Shown here: positions 1 through 8,018 of the stretch, in pieces
How the letters are laid out: each line of letters begins with the position of its first letter
Numbering within the stretch: position 1 is the first letter of the stretch
From: Levilactobacillus andaensis
Lineage (GTDB): Bacteria; Bacillota; Bacilli; Lactobacillales; Lactobacillaceae
Length of the DNA stretch: 64,000 nucleotides
Reading direction: 5' to 3'
Assembly: GCF_016861695.1 (NCBI RefSeq)
Contig: NZ_BOLP01000006.1
Location: forward strand, 1 to 64,000
The notes under the pieces: model-generated
The model's input: the letters and a program-made list of their open reading frames with translations, nothing else
Told to the model about the DNA's origin: nothing
The model's database searches: none
Position numbers and translations under genes: made by a program

Positions 1-103
1 TGATACCTGAGATCTACGTCTTGGTGTATTTATTTTGTCCTAAATTCTAAGTGGCTAACTTGATTATAGAATTCGCCATAAATTTTTTGATTGCAACACA
101 AAG

Positions 104-183
104 AAGAGTCTGGGACAAAAACCCCAGACTCCTTTTGGTATCTCCAAATTTATATGCTGAAACGTGCGCCAAAAGACCACTGT
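104..183 (-). repeat. Family C intergenic repeat, truncated copy (C5)
   Basis: This is a shortened copy of the family C element that is complete at 57383-57559. It keeps the terminal hairpin (GAGTCTGGG 106-114 with CCCAGACTC 123-131) and the adjoining conserved stretch up to GAAACGTG, then breaks off and runs directly into a family B element. It lies downstream of the secreted-protein gene at 265-1092, so the hairpin can end that transcript. Identity rests on visual alignment. Confidence 0.7.
106..135. terminator. Hairpin terminator at the end of family C copy
   Basis: GAGTCTGGG (106-114) pairs with CCCAGACTC (123-131), followed by TTTT on the plus strand and a T-rich run on the minus strand. 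It could stop the minus-strand transcript of the 265-1092 gene. Confidence 0.65.
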
Positions 184-255
184 GTAAGCAGAGAGGTCGG
201 CAGATATGGGCTCAGGCGCGCCGTTCCAGCCCATAACTAACGGCCGGTAAGGCGA
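184..255 (+). repeat. Family B intergenic repeat, internally deleted copy (B1)
   Basis: It carries both ends of family B (GTAAGC...GAGAGG and GGCCGGTAAGGCGA) and the outer stem, but lacks the two inner hairpins found in the 162-bp copies at 32439 and 42098. It directly abuts the truncated family C copy on the left and reaches to within 10 bp of the stop codon of the next gene. Confidence 0.75.
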
Positions 256-264
256 TACCACTGT

Positions 265-1092
265 CTAATTGCCATATTCAACCTCACCAAAGTGATAAGC
301 CTTGCCATTAACACTGTAGTTTGTCCAACTGGCAATCGAATCAAACGTATCATCGACGGGATTAATGCCTAAGCTGCCGGTGGTCTTCTTATTGGTAATT
401 TTCAGACGATAATGGCCCTTACTGAGCTTTTTGTTTGGCAAGCCCGGCACCGCCTTGCTGTAATAAACGATCGTCGTGTTGCCCTTAACCGTGACCTTTG
501 ACACCTTCACGGAATGGGTGGGCTTGTAAGCATGGCCGTCCGTGGCCCAGCGATTGCCAAATAAGTAAGTATCCTTGGCCATGGCCGCCTTGCTGTAGTA
601 CTGCAGGTAGTTGTCCAACGTCAGGTAGAAGCCGGCCGTTGGTTCAGCCTTCGTGTTCGTACTATTCGCCGTGTAGCCCTTCCCTGACAAGAACACTTGT
701 GTCCGAATCGGTGCCTTTAAGTTGACCCGTTTGAAATTAGCCTTAGTAAACGGAATCGTCGCGATGTTCTTGTACTTCAACGCTTTTGCCCGCGCATAGT
801 TGACCACCCCATAGCTAAACAGCGCCGTGGTCTTGACCCCACCGTGACCGTCATTCGACGACATGGTACTGCCAACGCTCAGCAGGGTATTCTTCTTGAC
901 TTTAACCTGCTTATATTTGCCATTAGTCTTCTTGTAAATACCCACGTACATGGCCTTCTTGGTGCGCACGTAGCCCACGTTGCCTGATAAATACTTGTCG
1001 CTCGTCGCCGCTGCGTTAGCCGTTGACATCCCCACACCAGTAACAGCCAGGCCGACCAAGGTAGCTAAGGCCCACTTTATATGTAACTTCAT
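265..1092 (-). CDS. Secreted protein of unknown function
   Basis: This 275-residue protein begins with a typical signal peptide: a short basic start, a hydrophobic stretch over about residues 7-22 and a cleavage site around ANA-AAT near residue 27. The mature part is basic and rich in Lys, Thr, Tyr and Gly, as is common for lactobacillar cell-surface proteins, and has no LPXTG signal or transmembrane tail, so it is probably released or wall-associated. I recognise no catalytic motif or named domain. The ATG is preceded by GGGGAAATTAG, a weak ribosome site. It is a monocistron; its end abuts a B/C repeat pair that may act as terminator. Function is not inferred. Confidence 0.8.
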   Translation of the reverse strand: MKLHIKWALATLVGLAVTGVGMSTANAAATSDKYLSGNVGYVRTKKAMYVGIYKKTNGKYKQVKVKKNTLLSVGSTMSSNDGHGGVKTTALFSYGVVNYARAKALKYKNIATIPFTKANFKRVNLKAPIRTQVFLSGKGYTANSTNTKAEPTAGFYLTLDNYLQYYSKAAMAKDTYLFGNRWATDGHAYKPTHSVKVSKVTVKGNTTIVYYSKAVPGLPNKKLSKGHYRLKITNKKTTGSLGINPVDDTFDSIASWTNYSVNGKAYHFGEVEYGN

Positions 1093-1235
1093 TCTAATTT
1101 CCCCTATTTTCGCTGATAGTTAGGTCATGATTATCCTTCAAAATCACTATACACCCTGAAGCTTAAACTTCTTTCACAAATGCCTTACAAACAGAAGTCA
1201 ACTCGGTGACGGCTTCACCGAACCCCCGGACAACA

Positions 1236-1272
1236 AAGGCTCCGAGCAATCAAATCGATTCCTCGGAGCCCT
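1236..1272 (-). terminator. Rho-independent terminator of the Rrf2 gene
   Basis: GGCTCCGAG (1238-1246) pairs with CTCGGAGCC (1262-1270); on the minus strand the stem is followed by TTTGTTGT. It lies 26 bp after the stop codon of the regulator gene. Confidence 0.8.
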
Positions 1273-1297
1273 CTATTACGCGTAATCGCTAGCAAAA

Positions 1298-1744
1298 CTA
1301 TTGACTACCGTTTGCCTTCTTTTCCCGTTCCCGGGTCCAAATATCATCAACTAAACTGGCCAACGTGATCTGCGCCATCTGGGCTTCAGCCGCACGTTGG
1401 ACCTCATCATAAGCAACGCGCAACGTCTCCTGGATGTTGCCACCAACCACACACTTGGGATTCGTTTTGTCGTCGACGTGGAGGAGGTTGCCTTCTTCCT
1501 CGACTGACCGGTACACGTCGAGCAGAGAAATCTTTGCCGGCTGCCGCGCGAGTCGTGGGGTGGCGGTTCCCTGCTGCGTTGCCAGCAAACCAGCGCGACG
1601 CAGGGCGACCATCAGCCGGCGGACGAGTGCCGGATTGGACTCCACACTCGCCGCAATTGCCGTACTCGACAAGTCGCTGTCGTGGTAGATATCAATATAG
1701 GCCAAAATATGAACTGCATCACTTAATCGATGCGAATAACGCAC
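1298..1744 (-). CDS. Rrf2 family transcriptional regulator (YwnA-like)
   Basis: The 148-residue protein has the Rrf2 layout: an N-terminal winged helix (about residues 6-65, with a recognition segment around NPALVRRLMVALRRAGLL) followed by a helix-rich tail. A single cysteine sits in the PKCVVGG segment near residue 99, where Fe-S type Rrf2 proteins (IscR, NsrR) would have three; it is therefore more like the YwnA/YwnB-linked group, which may sense electrophiles through one thiol. Its neighbour is an NmrA-type reductase on the same strand, an arrangement also found for ywnA-ywnB in Bacillus subtilis. It probably controls that reductase through the inverted repeat at 2672-2700. The effector is unknown. 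Confidence 0.85.
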   Translation of the reverse strand: MRYSHRLSDAVHILAYIDIYHDSDLSSTAIAASVESNPALVRRLMVALRRAGLLATQQGTATPRLARQPAKISLLDVYRSVEEEGNLLHVDDKTNPKCVVGGNIQETLRVAYDEVQRAAEAQMAQITLASLVDDIWTREREKKANGSQ

Positions 1745-1788
1745 GTCAATTCCCCCTTCTGATTGATTACCACGACTAGTATACCGGA

Positions 1789-2652
1789 TTAGGCTTGACG
1801 TGCAAGCTCTGCCGCCAAGAAATCTGGCAACGTTTGGGCTGGGCGGCCCATGACTTTACGGAAGTCATCCGTCACTGTCGCCAGTAACCCTTGCGCCCCA
1901 CCGGCATACATAGACGCCAACATGTGGCCCTCGTTCCCTTCATTGTACATCTCGCCGAACTGTTTCAGCGTAACCGGCGCATAGCCAATCGGCTGGCCGG
2001 AAACGTCACTCAAGACCTGGGCCAAGGCTGGCATCGTGTACGACCGTTCTTGGGTCAGCGTGTACATCGTTTGCGTCCACAATGCCGGGGTAACCGCCAC
2101 CTGAGCGAATGCCGCCGCACTTTCCTCTAGGCTGATAAAGCTCAATGACGCGTCCCCCAGCGGATAGATGACGTTGTGGCGGTCAATCAACTCTGGCAAG
2201 TAAGGCACCAGCGGGTCAGCGTACAGCGCATTCCGTAAAATGGTGTAGGACAGGTCCGTAGCCGCCAACCGCCGCGGCACGTACCCGTAGAACGCGGACA
2301 GGTCGAACGGATTATTTGCTTGGTCGGCAATGAACCCCATCACGATTAAATGACCGACCGTCGCTTTTTCTGCGGCGCCGATAACATTCTCAAACTCGGT
2401 GACCCGGCTGAAACTGTCGTGACTCTTGCTGGGCACGTAAATGGCCACGTCGGCCGCTTGCAGAACACTCACGATGCTGGCTTGGTCACGATAATCCAAT
2501 GGCAGCACGCGCATGCCCTGGTCGCTGAAATGAGCGGCCTTGGCCGGGGTGTGCACACCCAGCGTGATTTCGGTGGCGTTCACACGCTGCGCAACTTGGT
2601 TGACGATCTGTTGGCCAAGGTGGCCCGTGGCGCCCGTAATAACAATTTTCAT
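1789..2652 (-). CDS. NAD(P)H-binding NmrA/QorB-like reductase
   Basis: Starting at the ATG at 2652 the protein has 287 residues and opens with MKIVITGATGHLGQQIV, the GxxGxxG dinucleotide-binding motif of atypical SDR (NmrA/HSCARG, quinone reductase QorB) proteins. An upstream in-frame start exists, but AGGAG lies 8 bases before ATG 2652 and the upstream extension covers the operator, so I choose 2652. Members reduce quinones or sense NADPH; the substrate here is unknown. The Rrf2 regulator follows 44 bp downstream in the same direction, so the two are probably co-transcribed as a redox-response pair. Confidence 0.85.
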   Translation of the reverse strand: MKIVITGATGHLGQQIVNQVAQRVNATEITLGVHTPAKAAHFSDQGMRVLPLDYRDQASIVSVLQAADVAIYVPSKSHDSFSRVTEFENVIGAAEKATVGHLIVMGFIADQANNPFDLSAFYGYVPRRLAATDLSYTILRNALYADPLVPYLPELIDRHNVIYPLGDASLSFISLEESAAAFAQVAVTPALWTQTMYTLTQERSYTMPALAQVLSDVSGQPIGYAPVTLKQFGEMYNEGNEGHMLASMYAGGAQGLLATVTDDFRKVMGRPAQTLPDFLAAELARQA

Positions 2653-2671
2653 TATAAAAACTCCTTCGTCA

Positions 2672-2700
2672 TTAGATGTTACTTTATATATTACATCTAA
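2672..2700. promoter_or_regulatory. Inverted-repeat operator before the NmrA-like gene
   Basis: TTAGATGT (2672-2679) and ACATCTAA (2693-2700) form a perfect 8-bp inverted repeat with a 13-bp A/T spacer, just upstream of the AGGAG of the 2652 start. Its spacer holds a possible -10 sequence on the minus strand. It is a likely site for the neighbouring Rrf2 protein or another repressor. Confidence 0.6.
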
Positions 2701-2767
2701 CCTCTCAAATGTCAAAGAATGTGACTTTCATGACAGCATAATAAGCGCTTTCCGTTATAAGAAAGAT

Positions 2768-2773
2768 TATAAT
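2768..2773 (+). promoter_or_regulatory. Probable -10 box of the SDR gene at 2874
   Basis: TATAAT at 2768-2773 is a consensus -10 hexamer about 100 bp before the SDR start. No good -35 is visible 17 bp upstream, so the promoter assignment is tentative. Confidence 0.4.
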
Positions 2774-2873
2774 AAGGGCATGCAAATCGGTGTGTGCTTC
2801 GTCTGAAGAGTCACTATTTTTCTTTATGCCGAACACATCACCCTAATACTTATTTTGATAAGGAGTGAGTAAC

Positions 2874-3638
2874 GTGGTTCAACAATTACCTGATAAAGTT
2901 GCGATTATTACCGGTGCTGGGTCCGGCATGGGCCGTTCCATGGCCGAATTATTTGCCAAGGAAGGCGCCAAGGTCGTCGCCGCAGACATTAATGAAGATC
3001 GGTTAAATAAAGTCGTTGCTGCCATTAAAGATGCTGGTGGCGAAGCAATTGCCAGTGTCACCAACGTCACCAAGGAAGCCGACGTCGTGGCCATGGTCCA
3101 AGCGGCCGTCGATAACTTCGGTCGCCTCGACATCTTAGTCAACAACGCCGGCATCATGGATAACATGGCGCCCGTGGGCACTTTGACCAACGAGCTGTGG
3201 GACAAGGTCATGACGGTCAATACGACCAGCGTGATGTTGGCCACGCGAGAAGCCCTGAAGATCTTCACCAAGCAAAAGTCCGGGGTCATCTTAAACATCG
3301 CCTCGGTTGGCGGCCTAGGTGGTGGCCGTGCCGGTGCCGCCTATACCGCTTCGAAACACGCGGTGGTTGGCCTGACAAAGAACACGGCGTACATGTACGA
3401 AAACGCCGGTATCCGGACCAACGCCATCGCACCCGGTGGCATCAAGACCAATATTAGTGAGTCCATGACCGGTGTCGACAAGGAAGGCATGGCTCGCCAA
3501 AGTGTCGGCATGCCGCTGTCACCAAAACCTGGGACTGGCGATGAGATCGCCCAAACGGCCCTCTTCCTGTGCTCCGACGCTTCAAGCTACGTCAATGGCA
3601 CCGTTGTTCCCGTCGATGGCGGCTGGACGAGTTACTAA
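2874..3638 (+). CDS. Classical SDR family oxidoreductase
   Basis: From the GTG at 2874 the protein has 254 residues. It shows the classical SDR signature: TGAGSGMG nucleotide loop near residue 13, NNAG near residue 90, a catalytic Ser-Tyr-Lys set (SVGG, then YTASK) and a C-terminal VDGGW. The longer reading from GTG 2865 is unlikely because AGGAG (2861-2865) then overlaps the start; from 2874 the spacing is 8 bases. Family members reduce ketones or oxidise secondary alcohols and sugars with NAD(P)H; the Asp in AADINED after the second beta strand suggests NAD(H) preference. It is a monocistron. Substrate unknown, perhaps a small ketone used as an electron sink. Confidence 0.88.
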   Translation: MVQQLPDKVAIITGAGSGMGRSMAELFAKEGAKVVAADINEDRLNKVVAAIKDAGGEAIASVTNVTKEADVVAMVQAAVDNFGRLDILVNNAGIMDNMAPVGTLTNELWDKVMTVNTTSVMLATREALKIFTKQKSGVILNIASVGGLGGGRAGAAYTASKHAVVGLTKNTAYMYENAGIRTNAIAPGGIKTNISESMTGVDKEGMARQSVGMPLSPKPGTGDEIAQTALFLCSDASSYVNGTVVPVDGGWTSY

Positions 3639-3651
3639 AAGTCCACTACTT

Positions 3652-3811
3652 GCCGCCTGCAGATGACGGACGCCACACTGTGGGGACCGACCGAAACCTC
3701 GCCAAGTTCAGCGAGTTTCCAAGCCGTCCCGTGCTGTAAGCCAGCTTAAAAAGGCTGACTAACACCACCGATACAGTGTTCTGTCCGTCATCCTCCAGCT
3801 CTAAATAGCGC
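3652..3811 (+). repeat. Family A-like intergenic repeat, divergent copy (A1)
   Basis: The segment shares TGTGGGGAC, CCCGTGCTGTAA and AACACCACC in the same order as family A at 16475-16653, with an inner CCAGC...GCTGA hairpin. It is framed by a perfect 10-bp inverted repeat, GATGACGGAC (3662-3671) with GTCCGTCATC (3783-3792), so the whole element can fold back on itself. It occupies most of the gap after the SDR gene. Confidence 0.55.
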
Positions 3812-3852
3812 GTTGGCCTAGTATCTGGTCATCTAAATTGAATACCATATTA

Positions 3853-3909
3853 AAAGTCGTTGTAGCTGGCTGCATTCTTTACGGGATGCGGTCGCTACAA
3901 CGACTTTTC
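3853..3909. terminator. Bidirectional terminator between convergent genes
   Basis: AAAAGTCGTTGTAGC (3853-3867) pairs perfectly over 15 bp with GCTACAACGACTTTT (3895-3909), with a T-run on both strands. It separates the SDR gene (+) from the sugar-acid operon (-). Confidence 0.85.
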
Positions 3910-3988
3910 ATTTATTACACTTTTCACTTATTATGATTAATATCTAATCGCTAACCGTAATTTGTGCAAGTAGCCATCACCGGTCCAG

Positions 3989-4930
3989 CTAGTCCACCTG
4001 ATTCACTGGCCATTGTGGTGCGTGACCAGAGAGAACGCTGACGACTTCGCTAGCTGCATCCACTGCCATTCGAGACATACATTCCTGTGTGTTCGAAGCA
4101 ATATGTGGCGTCAATAAAACGTTGTTAAGACTGTAGAACTCACTGGATAATGGCAGGGGTTCTTCGTCAAAAACATCTAAAGCTGCCCCACCAATATCAC
4201 CATTTTTCAGCGCCGTCAGTAAATCTGGTTGGTTTACCAGTGCACCGCGACCTAAATTGATCAAAACAGCAGTAGATTTCATAGCAGCAAATTCTCGTGA
4301 CCCAATGCCCTTCGTGTTTTCTGGTGTCACTGCCATATGCAGTGTAATCACATCGGCTTTCTTAAAAAGTGTTTCTCGATCAACCAGGGTACCAATATCT
4401 GTCTGCTTCACAAAAGGATCGTAAATCAAAATATCCATCCCTAATCCACTAACCTTTTGTGCCAACATCCGCCCAATTCTACCAAAGCCCATAATTCCAA
4501 GCTTCTTACCACCTAGGTCAAACCCCATGTGTTGTCCTTTGTATCCAAAATCGCCAAGGCGCATATGACTAGAAATAGCCGTCAAATTCTTAGAAAGATC
4601 TAGAATCTCTGCTAAGGTCGTCTCTGCGACGGTCGATGCATTGGCAGTTGGTGTAATCGTCACCCATACACCAGCCTGTTCCATCGCGTCCGGATCAACG
4701 TTGTCGTAACCCACACCGTGTCGCGCGATAACTTTTAAGTTTGGCATTTTTTGGGCCGTTGCCACACTAAAGGGATCCATCATTAAGACGATACCATCGG
4801 CGTTAGGTGCCTGTGCCAAAATGTTTTCCTCATGCAGATCAGCTAACTCAATAGTCGCCAATCCATGATTCTTCAGATAATCTTTTCCAGCCTGCGAAAG
4901 GCCCTTAGGAATAATAACCGTTTGGCTCAT
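3989..4930 (-). CDS. D-isomer-specific 2-hydroxyacid dehydrogenase
   Basis: The 313-residue protein has the two-part D-2-hydroxyacid dehydrogenase fold: catalytic lobe (about 1-100 and 285-313) around a Rossmann lobe with GFGRIG at 148-153. The catalytic residues are visible as Arg228 (NLGRGA), Glu256/257 (FDEEP) and His286 (TPHIAS). ATG 4930 is chosen because GGAGG lies just upstream; a longer frame would begin inside that site. Relatives include phosphoglycerate dehydrogenase, glyoxylate/2-ketogluconate reductases and lactate dehydrogenases. As third gene of an operon with a KduD-like SDR and an isomerase (21-bp and 16-bp gaps), reduction of a 2-keto sugar acid is my inference; SerA-type work is less likely as no regulatory domain is present. 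Confidence 0.88.
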   Translation of the reverse strand: MSQTVIIPKGLSQAGKDYLKNHGLATIELADLHEENILAQAPNADGIVLMMDPFSVATAQKMPNLKVIARHGVGYDNVDPDAMEQAGVWVTITPTANASTVAETTLAEILDLSKNLTAISSHMRLGDFGYKGQHMGFDLGGKKLGIMGFGRIGRMLAQKVSGLGMDILIYDPFVKQTDIGTLVDRETLFKKADVITLHMAVTPENTKGIGSREFAAMKSTAVLINLGRGALVNQPDLLTALKNGDIGGAALDVFDEEPLPLSSEFYSLNNVLLTPHIASNTQECMSRMAVDAASEVVSVLSGHAPQWPVNQVD

Positions 4931-4951
4931 AACTATTTCCTCCAATTTTGT

Positions 4952-5731
4952 TTAACGTAATAAGTAACCACCATCAACCGGAATTGTGATCCCGGTGATG
5001 TAATTAGACGCAGCGCTCGCCAAAAAGACGACGGTTCCCATAAGTTCTACTGGATTAGCCCAGTGTCCGGCTGGAATATGTGCCAAGATTTCTGTATTCC
5101 GTTCCTGATCATTTTGTAAGGCCTTCGTCATCGGTGTGTCAATGTAGCCCGGAGCAATTGCGTTGACCTGAATATTATCTGGTGCTAAAGCATCTGCATA
5201 GGCTTTGGTTAGGCCGACAACGCCATGCTTGCTAGCCGTATAGGGGAAAATGAATTTTCCAGCTCGAAATGACTGCATAGAGCCAATGTTAATAATTTTA
5301 CCGCCACCTTGCTTGGCCATTTGTTGCGCCACAACATGTGAAATGAAATAGACCGCATTTAAATTAATTTCAATGACTTTTCGCCAATTCTCGTTCTTAA
5401 AGTCTTTCCAGTTTTCTCGTAACTGAATACCAGCATTATTGACCAGAATATCTATATGACCAAAGACAGCTAAAGCAGCAGCAACAATTTTTTCTGGTGC
5501 GTCTTTCGCTGTCACGTCCATCTTCAAGAAACTAACCTGTCCCTTATTTTCAGCAGCAAAAGCTTTTGTTTCATCCCAGCCTTGGTCATCATAACTCACA
5601 ATAAAAACTGCTGCTCCAGAACGTATCATCGCCTTGGTGTAGTTTGCCCCTAGCCCGGAGGCGCCTCCCGTAATAACCGCAACCTTACCATCCAAGCGAA
5701 ATTTCGTTGTATCAAAATCTAAGCTTTCCAT
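4952..5731 (-). CDS. SDR family oxidoreductase, gluconate 5-dehydrogenase/KduD-like
   Basis: This 259-residue classical SDR has TGGASGLG (about 21-28), NNAGIQ (about 98-103), catalytic Ser (IGSMQS) and YTASK (about 162-166), and ends in VDGGYLLR. The N-terminal leader LDFDTTKFRLDGKVAVITGG is typical of the gluconate 5-dehydrogenase and 2-dehydro-3-deoxygluconate 5-dehydrogenase (KduD) branch. AAAGGAG precedes the ATG. It is second of three tightly packed genes and probably interconverts a keto-aldonate and an aldonate with NAD(P)H. Substrate unproven. Confidence 0.87.
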   Translation of the reverse strand: MESLDFDTTKFRLDGKVAVITGGASGLGANYTKAMIRSGAAVFIVSYDDQGWDETKAFAAENKGQVSFLKMDVTAKDAPEKIVAAALAVFGHIDILVNNAGIQLRENWKDFKNENWRKVIEINLNAVYFISHVVAQQMAKQGGGKIINIGSMQSFRAGKFIFPYTASKHGVVGLTKAYADALAPDNIQVNAIAPGYIDTPMTKALQNDQERNTEILAHIPAGHWANPVELMGTVVFLASAASNYITGITIPVDGGYLLR

Positions 5732-5747
5732 AATTGTTGCTCCTTTA

Positions 5748-6494
5748 TTATTTAGTAGCCAGTAGGGTTGTCATATCCTGCTGAAGTTCACTCGTGTTCG
5801 CTGGATACTCCAGTGCTACGGGAATCGGTGCACTGAACTTATTAAGTAAGGTCTGCCAATCCAAGTCACCTTGCGTAAAGGAAACTGTCGTCGGTTTTTC
5901 TGCCTGCAACACATAGCTTTTGAGATGCACGAAGCGTGTATCCTTCACCAATTCATCCGTTACCTTTAAAGCATCCTGTCCGGTAAAAATCCAATTGCCC
6001 ACATCATTCACGAAGCCTACGCGTCGTTCATACTGGTCAAAGAGATCAAAGAACGACATTAATTTTTGGACATTACTGTTCGCACTAGTCTGATCATTTT
6101 CAATATTTAACTCAATGTCATCTGGTAAGAGACGTAGTAAAGCTGGGATTTGGTCGGCAGACTTAATGTGATTGAAGTCTCCCAATGTCATCTTGATATA
6201 GCTAGCCCCTAACTGTTGTGCTTCACTAATATATTGTAAAAGATCGATATTTAACCGTTGATTGACGAACAAGTCTGTTGGCACTGAGTAGAAATAAACC
6301 AACCGATTAGCCAAACGTAGCTGATTTAATTGCTGTAGTTCTCCCATACCACCAGCATTATACTCACGACGAAGTTCGATGTTACGAATCCCTGTTGCCA
6401 GTAGATTCGTCACAATTTTCAATTGCGATTTTCCTTGTTCCTGCTGTTTCTGTGAAACCAATGTGTTCAAAACCAAACGATTACGATCAAACAT
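5748..6494 (-). CDS. TIM-barrel sugar isomerase/epimerase-like protein
   Basis: The 248-residue protein resembles the xylose isomerase-like TIM barrel (AP endonuclease 2) superfamily: repeated beta-strand ends carry the expected acidic residues and histidines, such as IELR near residue 40, IKMTLGDFNH near 105, IELNIEND near 132, VGFVNDVGNW near 164 and the last strand VALEYP near 228. These could bind a divalent metal, as in inosose, hydroxypyruvate or tagatose epimerases. It is first in the three-gene operon. ATG 6494 is chosen as AGGAG lies 8 bases upstream; GTG 6503 overlaps that site. Role inferred: epimerising or isomerising a sugar acid taken up by the divergent permease. It is not a specific recognised member. 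Confidence 0.75.
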   Translation of the reverse strand: MFDRNRLVLNTLVSQKQQEQGKSQLKIVTNLLATGIRNIELRREYNAGGMGELQQLNQLRLANRLVYFYSVPTDLFVNQRLNIDLLQYISEAQQLGASYIKMTLGDFNHIKSADQIPALLRLLPDDIELNIENDQTSANSNVQKLMSFFDLFDQYERRVGFVNDVGNWIFTGQDALKVTDELVKDTRFVHLKSYVLQAEKPTTVSFTQGDLDWQTLLNKFSAPIPVALEYPANTSELQQDMTTLLATK

Positions 6495-6535
6495 GCGGAC
6501 CACTCCTTTAAATTTAACTTAACTGCATCAAAAGT

Positions 6536-6586
6536 GGGTAAACGTTTTCCCAACACGTATACTATTACAAAATCTATTAATGTCAA
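6536..6586 (-). promoter_or_regulatory. Promoter and LacI-type operator of the sugar-acid operon
   Basis: On the minus strand TTGACA (6581-6586) and TAGTAT (6559-6564) are separated by 16 bp. The palindrome GGGTAAACGTTTTCCC (6536-6551) lies directly downstream, where a bound LacI-family repressor would block initiation. Confidence 0.75.
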
Positions 6587-6612
6587 TAGGCTGACCATAT
6601 TTTATATTTTGT

Positions 6613-6672
6613 TTGACACTGAGCAAGTTTCGTGGTTTAATATAAGCGTTTTCAAAAGGTAAACGTTTTCCC
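6613..6672 (+). promoter_or_regulatory. Promoter, cre-like site and LacI-type operator of the permease operon
   Basis: TTGACA (6613-6618) and TTTAAT (6636-6641) are 17 bp apart. A cre-like site, TATAAGCGTTTTCAAA (6641-6656, one mismatch to the usual consensus on the reverse strand), overlaps the start region. GGTAAACGTTTTCCC (6658-6672) follows. The 18-base string GGTAAACGTTTTCCCAAC is identical to that at 6537-6554, so one repressor should control both directions, with CcpA repression added here. Confidence 0.75.
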
Positions 6673-6711
6673 AACTTTTATCCTAGAAAACTTGAAACGA
6701 GGCGTTAGCTC

Positions 6712-7992
6712 ATGCTCAACACAATTATTGGAATTTTGCTTATTCTCACCTTTGTCGGTTTCATTGTCTTTGTTATGCGCGGCGGCAATATTATGCTTGG
6801 CTTTCTGATTATGGCCATTCTTTGGACCGTCATCGGTGGCATTCCCTATAAGGTTGCCATCAACGATATTTTCTCTCAACCCGCTTTGGACTATGGCTCT
6901 ACCATCATGGTTATTGTCTTTGGTTCCTGGTTTGGTCGTGTTCTGGTCGATACAGGTATCGCCGGCGAGATCAGCGAACAAACGGTTAAAATCAGCTACA
7001 AGCGTCCTATTTTAGCTACTATTTTAATTTGCTTTGTGACCTCATTCATCTTCACTAGTTCCTATGGTGTTGGCGCGGTTATTGCTATCGCCGTAATTCT
7101 GCTCCCAATTCTGCAATCATTAGGCCTATCCAAAAACGTTGCTGTGGTGGCCTTTGTCATGTCAATTGGGGCACCAATGTATGTAAACATTGTCATTATT
7201 AAGCAACTCCAGCTCTTTTTCCCCAAAGTCGTCTATGGTCCCAAGTACCTTGTTTACGGTTTCTCAGCTATGGCGGTTCAAATGTTAGTTGTCGTTCTCT
7301 TAATCCTGATCCATGCCAAATCTATTCACAAGAACGAACAGACACCCGCTCAGGAAAATCAGCCTACCACTGAGCATCCTCGAATCCCAAAAATCGCCTA
7401 CGTTTTACCAATTTTCCCAGTCTTTATGAATCTAGCCTTTAACTGGCAACCCATTCCCGCTCTGATGATTTCAATTTTCTTAGTCTTACTTATCACGGGG
7501 CATCTTAAGAGTTATAGCGGCGCACTAACCATCATCAATGACACGATTCAAAAGGCCGTCTCCGATATTTCTGGTTTGATCGTCATGTTACTATTTCTGA
7601 CTATGTTCAGTGCTGCCGCCGTTAAGAACACGGCACGGTTCAGTACCATACTGCAGGCGGTCGTCCCGCACAGTCCCATGGTACTTGCCATTGCATTTGG
7701 GATTCTCGCACCCCTAGCACTCTTCCGCGGTCCGCTCATGGTCTGGGGTGCTGGTTCCGCGACAGCCGCCGTACTTGCAGCTACCGGCTTCTTTAATCAA
7801 TACTTTGCTTTTGCAGCTATTCTAGTTCCCGGCGTCTCCATCGCCATTTCAACATGTATCACCCAATCTTGGAATCTCTGGGTTGTTGAACACGTCAAGC
7901 TCGACGTCAAGAAATTTCTCATGACTGGGGTCCCCTATGGTTGGCTAGCCAGCATCATTAACCTACTCTTAGCTGCTGTTATGTTTAACTAA
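6712..7992 (+). CDS. GntP/citrate-type sugar-acid permease
   Basis: This 426-residue membrane protein has about 11-12 hydrophobic segments and the general layout of ion-transporter superfamily carriers (GntP gluconate and CitMHS types), with an internal hydrophilic loop (about 205-225, rich in Gln, Glu and Pro) that splits two halves. Segments such as GSWFGRVLVDTGIAGEIS recall GntP-type proteins. It probably imports an aldonate or keto-aldonate with protons. GAGG sits 9 bases before the ATG. It starts the rightward arm of the divergent cluster, under a promoter with cre and LacI operator, and is followed 26 bp later by a lactonase-like gene. Substrate is inferred only. Confidence 0.75.
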   Translation: MLNTIIGILLILTFVGFIVFVMRGGNIMLGFLIMAILWTVIGGIPYKVAINDIFSQPALDYGSTIMVIVFGSWFGRVLVDTGIAGEISEQTVKISYKRPILATILICFVTSFIFTSSYGVGAVIAIAVILLPILQSLGLSKNVAVVAFVMSIGAPMYVNIVIIKQLQLFFPKVVYGPKYLVYGFSAMAVQMLVVVLLILIHAKSIHKNEQTPAQENQPTTEHPRIPKIAYVLPIFPVFMNLAFNWQPIPALMISIFLVLLITGHLKSYSGALTIINDTIQKAVSDISGLIVMLLFLTMFSAAAVKNTARFSTILQAVVPHSPMVLAIAFGILAPLALFRGPLMVWGAGSATAAVLAATGFFNQYFAFAAILVPGVSIAISTCITQSWNLWVVEHVKLDVKKFLMTGVPYGWLASIINLLLAAVMFN

Positions 7993-8018
7993 TACTTAAT
8001 TTGAAAGAAGCGTTCACC

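Noticed and set aside
3652-3811. Repeats as insertion sequences
   Set aside because: None contains a transposase reading frame; non-autonomous mobility remains possible but no target duplication could be shown by eye.
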